Source of the DNA: Euryarchaeota archaeon UBA229
Lineage (GTDB): Archaea > Thermoplasmatota > Poseidoniia > Poseidoniales > Poseidoniaceae
Assembly: GCA_002505355.1 (NCBI GenBank)
Contig: DAUW01000076.1
Coordinates: 970 to 48,550, forward strand
Length of the DNA stretch: 47,581 nt
Direction: 5' to 3'
Under the pieces are notes generated by a model. It worked only from the letters and a program-made list of their open reading frames with translations, was not told the origin of the DNA and searched no databases. A program made the position numbers and the translations under genes. Positions 42,156 through 47,581 of this stretch are shown here, in pieces (the first letter of the stretch is position 1; the number at the start of each line of letters is the position of its first letter).

Positions 42156-43129
42156 TGTTGATGCCCCCATTCACCCTACACCATCCCAATACCGTCGATG
42201 AGGCCGTTGGGATTGCCTCTCAACTACTTGAGCAACAAGAAGATTTTGATTGGGTTGCAGGTGGAACGGATGTTGTTCCTAATTACAAATGGCGAATAAA
42301 CCCTAAGCCTCACGTTATCTCATTAGCTAATATTCCGGAAGCAAATCAAATATCGCAATATGAGATCGGCTGTATGACCAAACTTTCCCAACTAACAACA
42401 GAAAACAAAGTTCACCCATTAATAGTTGAAGCAGCCTCTAAAATTGCCTCGTCCCTAGTTAGAAAAAGTGCCACAGTAGGTGGCAATCTTTGTCTTGACA
42501 CACGATGTTTCTGGTATAACCAGAGTGAGGACTGGCGTCGTTCGATTGATTGGTGCCACAAAGCAGACTGTGGAACTGGTGCTGACTGTAGAGTCATCCC
42601 AAACCAAAATACCCTGTGTGTTGCTACATATCAAGGAGATTTGGCACCTAATTTTATGGCTCTTGGGGCCAAAGTTTCGCTCATCGGTCCCGATGGTGAG
42701 AGAACCATACTTTTGGAAGATTTTTATCAATTGGATGGTATGAAAAAGAATGTACTACAGCCCGGAGAGTTCATGCTCAAAGTGAGCCTCCCAGCAGATG
42801 CCTTCGAGTATGATGGAAGCTACCAAAAGTTACGGCTACGAGAATCGTGGGATTTTCCTGAGGCTGGTATCTCTGCGGTATGGAAAAAAGGCGACTATTC
42901 GACGCTAAAAATAGCCTCTACAGCATTAGAATCAATCCCTAAAACTCATGATTCCCAAGTTGGAGAGTTCGCTTCATCATGGCAAAATGGAACCACTATT
43001 TCTCAACTATCAGATGCTATTCGCAAGTCTGTTAAGCCAGTAAATAACACAGCCTTACCGCCCAATTACCGTAAATCTGTAGTAAGAATACTAACCAAGA
43101 GGGCGCTAAAAAATATCGGATGTGAGTGA
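42155..43129 (+). CDS. Molybdenum hydroxylase FAD subunit with [4Fe-4S] cysteine insert (HcrB-like)
   Basis: A 324-residue FAD subunit. FAD-binding motifs VAGGTDV (35-41) and TVGGNL (107-112) are present. Directly after the latter is an insert of about 40 residues with Cys118, Cys134, Cys139, Cys145 and Cys155 and the text CLDTRCFWYNQSEDWRR, closely resembling the loop that holds an additional [4Fe-4S] cluster in the beta subunit of 4-hydroxybenzoyl-CoA reductase. Xanthine and CO dehydrogenase medium subunits lack it. The ATG overlaps the large-subunit stop by 1 nt (TGATG). It receives or donates electrons to an outside partner such as ferredoxin or NAD; the partner is not encoded here. Confidence 0.9.
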   Translation: MLMPPFTLHHPNTVDEAVGIASQLLEQQEDFDWVAGGTDVVPNYKWRINPKPHVISLANIPEANQISQYEIGCMTKLSQLTTENKVHPLIVEAASKIASSLVRKSATVGGNLCLDTRCFWYNQSEDWRRSIDWCHKADCGTGADCRVIPNQNTLCVATYQGDLAPNFMALGAKVSLIGPDGERTILLEDFYQLDGMKKNVLQPGEFMLKVSLPADAFEYDGSYQKLRLRESWDFPEAGISAVWKKGDYSTLKIASTALESIPKTHDSQVGEFASSWQNGTTISQLSDAIRKSVKPVNNTALPPNYRKSVVRILTKRALKNIGCE

Positions 43130-44089
43130 GTGGCAAATTCAACAAAAGGTGTTGTAACTCTAGTATTGTGTTGCCTCCTCTTTGGCGCTTTTTTGCCTGG
43201 TGTGGCTGCACAAGACCAAGTTGAGATTCCGTCGTGGGAGGTTGGCTGGGAGACCAACATGGATGGTATTTACGAACTAGAATTATCAGGTCAAGACGAC
43301 ATCGATGATTCTATTGAGTTCTTTGTTGCCAACGAAAGAATGATCGATTTAAATCTTGAGATAACCATTGAATGGGATGAATCAGATAACATACCGATTG
43401 AACTAGAATATGATGAATCGATAAGCGTCGCAGCATCAGATAATCAGACATTTACTATAGAAATCTCAGACTTATCGGGTTATTCCTTCCTGAGGTCTCC
43501 TACCAAATCCATGACGTTATTGCTCAGCGCTCAAGAGGTTGCCCTTGAACAACCACTGTCAACGCAAGAAATTGACGCTGAACTGGTAGTCCCAGCGGTC
43601 TTCAACCTCAAACTTGAATCCCAATCTAAGGACGAAATTCTCTACTCAGGTTCATCGGTAGAATATTTGCTAAAAGTGTCCAATGAAGGTAATACGAAAG
43701 ACGTGATTAAGTCTCCTCAGGCGTCAATTAAGTCATGCCCCAGTATTAATGTTGAAGGACTGGATGTCATGGCTGACGTGGAACTAGAGAACTCAACAGT
43801 AGGTGAGTATGTAGTTAGGATTTCAGCCTCTGCTTCTCAACCAGAGAGAATCTGTGAAATCACTATCTCGATAAAATCGGCTGGTAATGGCCAAATCTCA
43901 AGCACAATTTTCGAAATAGATGTGAATTCAAACGCCGGGAATGACGATGAGCGTACGGTGAGTGATAATGACGAACCAACTAACAACGGAGAAACGGAAC
44001 TAACTGAAACAGATACTCTAGATTTTATTGGAATATTCGAGCTTATTTTCATCGTCGCTATCGCAGTGTCATTTCGTCGTCTAAATTAA
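43130..44089 (+). CDS. Secreted protein with C-terminal transmembrane anchor
   Basis: A 319-residue protein starting with GTG immediately after the FAD subunit's stop. It has a signal peptide (about 8-27, VVTLVLCCLLFGAFLPGVAAQ), a beta-sandwich-like central region (about 30-270) with two Cys (in IKSCPSIN and PERICEIT), an Asn/Asp/Glu/Thr-rich linker and a C-terminal helix (DFIGIFELIFIVAIAVSF) ending RRLN. The topology is like NEW3/alpha-galactosidase-associated surface domains, but I do not assign a family. Operon continuity with the molybdenum hydroxylase may be only read-through. Confidence 0.65.
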   Translation: MANSTKGVVTLVLCCLLFGAFLPGVAAQDQVEIPSWEVGWETNMDGIYELELSGQDDIDDSIEFFVANERMIDLNLEITIEWDESDNIPIELEYDESISVAASDNQTFTIEISDLSGYSFLRSPTKSMTLLLSAQEVALEQPLSTQEIDAELVVPAVFNLKLESQSKDEILYSGSSVEYLLKVSNEGNTKDVIKSPQASIKSCPSINVEGLDVMADVELENSTVGEYVVRISASASQPERICEITISIKSAGNGQISSTIFEIDVNSNAGNDDERTVSDNDEPTNNGETELTETDTLDFIGIFELIFIVAIAVSFRRLN

Positions 44090-44099
44090 TGTTAGAAAA

Positions 44100-44115
44100 C
44101 GGGCTGTTGCGCCCG
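44100..44115. terminator. Short G+C hairpin after the secreted protein gene
   Basis: CGGGC (44100-44104) and GCCCG (44111-44115) form a 5-bp stem with a 6-nt loop, 11 nt downstream of the stop codon. No U-tract follows, so a factor-independent terminator is doubtful; transcript processing or protection is possible. Confidence 0.3.
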
Positions 44116-44157
44116 ATTAAAGGACATTATTTACTGGCTAAAACTCAAGCCCAAGAC

Positions 44158-44165
44158 GTATAAAT
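44158..44165 (+). promoter_or_regulatory. Candidate TATA box for the DUF4350-MoxR-DUF58 operon
   Basis: GTATAAAT lies 36 nt before an in-frame ATG (44201) and 99 nt before the preferred ATG at 44264. A start site about 26 nt downstream (near 44188) would leave either a short leader for the first ATG or a leader of about 75 nt for the second. Confidence 0.5.
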
Positions 44166-44263
44166 CATTGTATAAGGTTGCTCACCAATCAGCAAGCATT
44201 ATGAGTGGAAAGAATTTCGAGGTAGTAGTAGTGTGCCATGCATTGCGCAAAAGAGTGAATATT

Positions 44264-45853
44264 ATGGCAGAAGAGGAGAAGAAAAAAATTAGTCTTGAGA
44301 CATGGCTCAAGGTTGGTTTTATGGCTTCACTTTTCATTTCAGTATTGCTAATCGGGTTGGTAAGTTTCGACAAAGAAACCGTATTTTCTCCATATGAGCA
44401 AGATCCAGAATACTACAATATACAATTAACTGAAATGCGAGCAAATCTTGGAGATGATGGAACTGGTTATACTGTGGCCAATACAATGTCAACTCCAATG
44501 TTAGTGAACGATTGGCGAGATCCTCATCGAACCTTGCTTGTCATAGCAGCTCCCGAGAAACCATTTGATGCTGCCGAGGCCGCGGCAATACATGATTTCG
44601 TAACTAAGAAAGGCGGAAAAGTAGTGCTTGCCTCAAATTCTACCAATGCCCAACTGGTGGCAAGTGAGTTTGGTGTCAAGTATTTCGACGCCCCAGTAGT
44701 TGACCCTTTCCAGTTTTACGAAGTAGCCGATGAGACCGGTGATGCATTAAACCCAGATGAAAGAAAACTTTGGGCCGCCGCTAGCCTTACTCGTGATGTT
44801 ACGCAAATGGGCGATGAAAAACACGTACCCTGTTCAAGTAACAATCTAGCCAACGCTCAAGTAAGCGACTGCCGCATGCCGGTATTATTTCACCGAGCAA
44901 CGGCAATCCAAGTGCTGGACGAAGAAGTAGACGACAACAGAGACGTAATGGTTCTTGCGCACGCCTCAACCCCAGCATTCATCGCTAGACAGGACACCAA
45001 CATCGACAATCTCAATAATCCAACCCTAGGAGAGGGTAAAACCGGTTTGATAATTCGGATGGATTATCCAGGAATCGAGGTGCTGGATGAGCAACCGAAC
45101 AATAATTTTGGCGAGGTTGATGTAACAGGTTCGATAGTTTTCGTTTCCGACCACTCCGTATTAGCTAACCATTTGTGGAACCAAACAATTGCTGAGGAAA
45201 CCGGTAAACAACAATGCAAATCGCCATTTTATGTCTCTAATGCGCTGGGCAATTCACATGCTTGCTGGGATAGTGCCTTATTTTCCTCCGATGGTGCAGA
45301 GGTAGTTTGGAATGGCAATGGTCCTTATTTCCAAGCATTGTTTTACGATATGATGGAATTTGATAACGAAGAAATAACCACAAAAGTGACCAGAGATCCG
45401 TCAGAGTTCAACCTTGTCTTTGATGAGAGCCGACACGTTTCAAGCGCTCTCTCATCACCATTTACCGAGGCTATAGGCGCCGTTGTCTTACTAACTAGCG
45501 ACAATGTCTTGAAGTGGTTGATTATTCTAAATTTATTTGCGCTGTTAGCGATTGCTATCATGGTTGTGCCAGAAAAAGAGAATTGGCGCCATGTGTTTGA
45601 TTTGACAAGATTTAGGGAGCGACCGACCAAGATAGACTCCTCTCAATATCAAATGCGAGTTAGAGAAGCGTTTTTGTCTAAAGTTAGGCAGTTCAATGAC
45701 CTAACTCGCGATGAATTCGCCCGCAAGACACCTGCGGAAATCATGTATATGGTAAAAGACCCGCGATTGGTTGAACTGATTAGTTCAAACCGTTCCTACT
45801 CCAACGAAGAATTACGGGAAGTGATTCCCCAAATACGTCGTTGGGGTAAATGA
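44264..45853 (+). CDS. DUF4350-like membrane protein of a MoxR operon
   Basis: About 529 residues from the ATG at 44264, which has GAGTGA nearby; upstream in-frame ATGs at 44201 and 44168 give longer proteins. It has an N-terminal anchor helix (about 14-36), an extracytoplasmic region of about 400 residues with an early flavodoxin-like/GATase-like motif (RTLLVIAAPEKPFDAAEAAAIHDFVTKKGGKVVLAS), and a second helix (about 425-450) followed by a cytoplasmic tail of about 75 residues. DUF4350 proteins are commonly next to MoxR and DUF58 genes, as here. Function unknown. Confidence 0.75.
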   Translation: MAEEEKKKISLETWLKVGFMASLFISVLLIGLVSFDKETVFSPYEQDPEYYNIQLTEMRANLGDDGTGYTVANTMSTPMLVNDWRDPHRTLLVIAAPEKPFDAAEAAAIHDFVTKKGGKVVLASNSTNAQLVASEFGVKYFDAPVVDPFQFYEVADETGDALNPDERKLWAAASLTRDVTQMGDEKHVPCSSNNLANAQVSDCRMPVLFHRATAIQVLDEEVDDNRDVMVLAHASTPAFIARQDTNIDNLNNPTLGEGKTGLIIRMDYPGIEVLDEQPNNNFGEVDVTGSIVFVSDHSVLANHLWNQTIAEETGKQQCKSPFYVSNALGNSHACWDSALFSSDGAEVVWNGNGPYFQALFYDMMEFDNEEITTKVTRDPSEFNLVFDESRHVSSALSSPFTEAIGAVVLLTSDNVLKWLIILNLFALLAIAIMVVPEKENWRHVFDLTRFRERPTKIDSSQYQMRVREAFLSKVRQFNDLTRDEFARKTPAEIMYMVKDPRLVELISSNRSYSNEELREVIPQIRRWGK

Positions 45854-45856
45854 AAT

Positions 45857-45862
45857 AGGAGG
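45857..45862 (+). promoter_or_regulatory. Strong Shine-Dalgarno site of the MoxR gene
   Basis: AGGAGG with eight bases to the ATG at 45871, a textbook ribosome binding site that fixes this start at the beginning of the Pro/Ala-rich tail. Confidence 0.75.
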
Positions 45863-45870
45863 AAAAAGAC

Positions 45871-47046
45871 ATGCAACCAGCCCCCCCACCCCAGCCTGCG
45901 CCAGCGCAGCCAGGGATGCCAGCAGCACCTGCACCAGCAGCGCCTATGCCAGCAGCGCCTATGCCAGCACCACCAATGCAAGCAGCACCAGCGCCAGCGG
46001 CACCAAGACCCGCAGCTCCAGCAGCACCTGCCCCGGCAGCCCCAGTAGCGCCAGCCGCTCCGGCCAAGCCGAAGCACCAGAGTACCCCAGAAGTTCGTGA
46101 GAGACTTTCTGCAGTAGGAGCTATCGCTCAAGCGATTAGCGCTGAAGTTCAGAAAGTAATTATCGGTAAAGCACACATTATCGATAACGTTCTCATCAAC
46201 ATTCTTTCCAACGGAAATCTTCTGTTCGAAGACTATCCTGGATTGGCGAAGACATTGATGACCAACACTTTCGCTGACGCTCTTGGTTGTGATTTCAAGC
46301 GTGTTCAGTTTACGCCCGATTTACTACCAGCGGACATCACAGGAACCAACGTATATGATGCCAAGAAGGGTGAATTTACGTTTAAACCCGGACCGCTGTT
46401 CTGTAATCTACTACTAGCGGACGAAATTAACCGTGCTCCGCCAAAGACTCAGGCTGCTCTGCTTGAGGCTATGCAGGAAAAGCAGGTTACAATCGGTACA
46501 GTGACTCACAAATTACCTGCTCCGTTTATCGTTATGGCAACTCAAAACCCTGTCGAACAAGAAGGTACCTATCCACTTCCTGAAGCACAGCTTGACAGAT
46601 TCATGTTCAAGATGTCCGTAGGCTATCCTGATAGAGCCGATGAAGATGAGATACTTGCCCGACGTATTACTCGCGGAAAAGACGCAGTAGATGTCGATGT
46701 TATTACCGACCCGCAACGTGTTATCGCAATGCAGCAAGCCTGTGAAGATGTTTATGTCGACCCTGCACTAAGAATGTACATGGTTGAGATTGTGGCAAGA
46801 ACTAGAGAGGATCCTAGAGTTCTCGTTGGTTCCTCACCTCGTGGTTCGCAAGCGTTGTTGAAGACATCAAGAGCCGCAGCTGCCCTTCGAGGTAGGGATT
46901 TCGTTACTCCTGATGATATCAAAGCAATTGCTGAATTAGCTATCGCCCACAGGATTATTCTGAAGCCAGAACATCAAATTAAGGGACTTGAAGCAGGAGA
47001 AGTAATTCAAACAATCCTGCGCGAAGTTCCAGTGCCAACAGTCTGA
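45871..47046 (+). CDS. MoxR-type AAA+ ATPase with Pro/Ala-rich N-terminal tail
   Basis: A 391-residue ATPase. Residues 1-66 are a Pro/Ala/Met repeat tail. The AAA+ core has a Walker A region in LLFEDYPGLAKT (117-128; GLAKT form typical of MoxR), Walker B LLLADEINRAPPKTQAALLEAMQE and sensor-1 ATQNPVEQEGTYPLPEAQLDRF. MoxR ATPases act as chaperones in assembly of metal enzymes and surface complexes, with DUF58/VWA proteins encoded alongside. A DUF58 gene follows and DUF4350 precedes. Confidence 0.95.
   Translation: MQPAPPPQPAPAQPGMPAAPAPAAPMPAAPMPAPPMQAAPAPAAPRPAAPAAPAPAAPVAPAAPAKPKHQSTPEVRERLSAVGAIAQAISAEVQKVIIGKAHIIDNVLINILSNGNLLFEDYPGLAKTLMTNTFADALGCDFKRVQFTPDLLPADITGTNVYDAKKGEFTFKPGPLFCNLLLADEINRAPPKTQAALLEAMQEKQVTIGTVTHKLPAPFIVMATQNPVEQEGTYPLPEAQLDRFMFKMSVGYPDRADEDEILARRITRGKDAVDVDVITDPQRVIAMQQACEDVYVDPALRMYMVEIVARTREDPRVLVGSSPRGSQALLKTSRAAAALRGRDFVTPDDIKAIAELAIAHRIILKPEHQIKGLEAGEVIQTILREVPVPTV
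45874..46068 (+). repeat. Pro/Ala low-complexity repeat coding segment
   Basis: Encodes residues 2-66 of the MoxR protein in imperfect repeats of PAAP, PMPA and APAP units written with GCA/GCG/GCC and CCA/CCT codons. Codons vary, so it is a protein-level repeat and not a recent DNA expansion. It creates long spurious open frames on the minus strand. Confidence 0.85.
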
Positions 47047-47068
47047 TCTATTGTAACAGGTGTTTACT

Positions 47069-47581
47069 ATGTGGAGCCGCAAATCAGCAATGTTGGGTAG
47101 TTTAGCCATAGCAATGTATCTGCTTGGCTTGACGCTTCGAAATGAACAACTAGTAACCATTGCAGTTGTGATTTTCGTGTTCCTAACATGGGCCGCCTTA
47201 TTTGGCGGTCATGCCGATGTTGCTTCATCAGGAAGGCGGGCCGATGAATGGTCTGGAGAGGAAGGTATTGCCCTTGGCAGCGTAATCGCAATGCGAAAAT
47301 TATCCAGTGCCAGGTTATTTGAAGATGGAGAATTGAATGTCACACTGCGTATGCAGAATAACTCACCCCTGCCAAAAATTCTCGAGGTTAGAGATCGCGT
47401 GCCGGAAGTTATGAGAATCAAAGAAGGGTCAAACTACATTCTTATGGAATTAGGTCCGAGAAGAGAGACATTCATCGAATATACCATTGAATGTCCCCTT
47501 AGGGGATTTTACAGTATTGGCCCGGTCGCAGTACGGATCCAAGATCCATTTGGGCTATTTCACAAGGAAAAAGAAATGCAT
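47069..47581 (+). CDS. DUF58-family protein (truncated by window end)
   Basis: The first 171 residues of a membrane protein starting at the ATG at 47069, with AGGTG upstream. Two N-terminal helices (about 8-21 and 28-48) are followed by a beta-sandwich segment (ELNVTLRMQNNSPLPKILEVRD...) that reaches the family motif RGFYSIGPVAVRIQDPFGLF, typical of DUF58 proteins near their VWA-like domain. The DUF58 body and stop lie beyond the window. Co-transcribed with the MoxR gene, 22 nt apart; likely a MoxR partner. Confidence 0.88.
   Translation, partial: MWSRKSAMLGSLAIAMYLLGLTLRNEQLVTIAVVIFVFLTWAALFGGHADVASSGRRADEWSGEEGIALGSVIAMRKLSSARLFEDGELNVTLRMQNNSPLPKILEVRDRVPEVMRIKEGSNYILMELGPRRETFIEYTIECPLRGFYSIGPVAVRIQDPFGLFHKEKEMH

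Noticed and set aside
38746..43129. Aerobic CO dehydrogenase (coxSLM)
   Set aside because: The large subunit lacks the AYxCSFR active-site loop, and the FAD subunit carries a [4Fe-4S] insert not found in CO dehydrogenase.
45874..46068. A possible CRISPR or satellite array
   Set aside because: Units are short and imperfect, there are no spacers, and codons vary within an intact reading frame.
45780..46176. Gly/Ala- and Trp/Cys-rich open frames opposite the MoxR tail
   Set aside because: They are the reverse complement of the Pro/Ala repeat; the plus strand has a strong ribosome binding site and intact AAA+ motifs.

Overview
The window reads as a chromosomal segment of a planktonic marine euryarchaeon, most likely Marine Group II (Candidatus Poseidoniales) or a close relative. 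Archaeal identity rests on a Gar1-type H/ACA RNP protein, an archaeal FAD synthetase (RibL), an archaeal-type DHBP synthase, TATA-like boxes and GGTGAT-type ribosome binding sites. Mixed in are enzymes usual in bacteria: GpsA, a GPAT-like acyltransferase, the alpha-type riboflavin synthase, oligoribonuclease and acyl-CoA dehydrogenase. Such a mixture is known for Marine Group II. The taxonomic call is inference from gene content; no rRNA or tRNA gene is visible. There is no sign of phage, transposon, CRISPR or integrated element.

Layout. (1) 1-1576: the tail of a Q/A/Y-rich protein, then S-adenosylhomocysteine hydrolase. (2) 1577-7421, minus strand: a TPR membrane protein, a Gar1 protein with an arginine-rich tail and RanBP2 zinc finger, a large surface protein and a two-gene ABC system. 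(3) 7473-12333, plus: a membrane protein, then a phosphonate/phosphate-type ABC importer whose binding lipoprotein is an internal tandem duplication. (4) 12334-14894, minus: a small protein, GpsA and an endonuclease IV-like TIM barrel with a charged tail. (5) 15028-27045, plus: the riboflavin/FAD operon ribB-ribL-ribE-ribH, a GNAT-aminotransferase fusion, thioredoxin reductase, a MoeB/ThiF-rhodanese protein, an orphan receiver protein with a VTT-type membrane protein, a fused 2-oxoacid dehydrogenase E1 and an isocitrate/isopropylmalate-type dehydrogenase. (6) 27046-31878: a coiled-coil protein and aquaporin (minus), then a cation/Ca2+ exchanger, acyl-CoA dehydrogenase, and the molybdenum-hydroxylase maturation pair MocA-like and XdhC (plus). 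(7) 31870-33672, minus: oligoribonuclease and a DUF2071-DCC fusion. (8) 33714-47581, plus: two subtilases, an acyltransferase, a three-subunit molybdenum hydroxylase whose FAD subunit carries the 4-hydroxybenzoyl-CoA-reductase-type [4Fe-4S] cysteine insert, a surface protein, and a DUF4350-MoxR-DUF58 operon running off the end.

The gene set fits an aerobic, protein- and lipid-degrading heterotroph: secreted proteases, a branched-chain-type oxoacid dehydrogenase, acyl-CoA dehydrogenase, a molybdenum hydroxylase with its own maturation factors, and P-compound uptake. GpsA plus the acyltransferase point to glycerol-3-phosphate ester lipid synthesis.

The genome is compact. Convergent genes abut or overlap (1576/1577, 12333/12334, 31870/31878), and several co-directional genes overlap by 1-4 nt. 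TTG and GTG starts are frequent, so several starts are judgement calls and are flagged. The best candidates for undescribed biology are the Gar1-RGG-RanBP2 protein, the HcrB-like molybdoenzyme with odd extensions, the GNAT-aminotransferase fusion and the duplicated PhnD-like lipoprotein.
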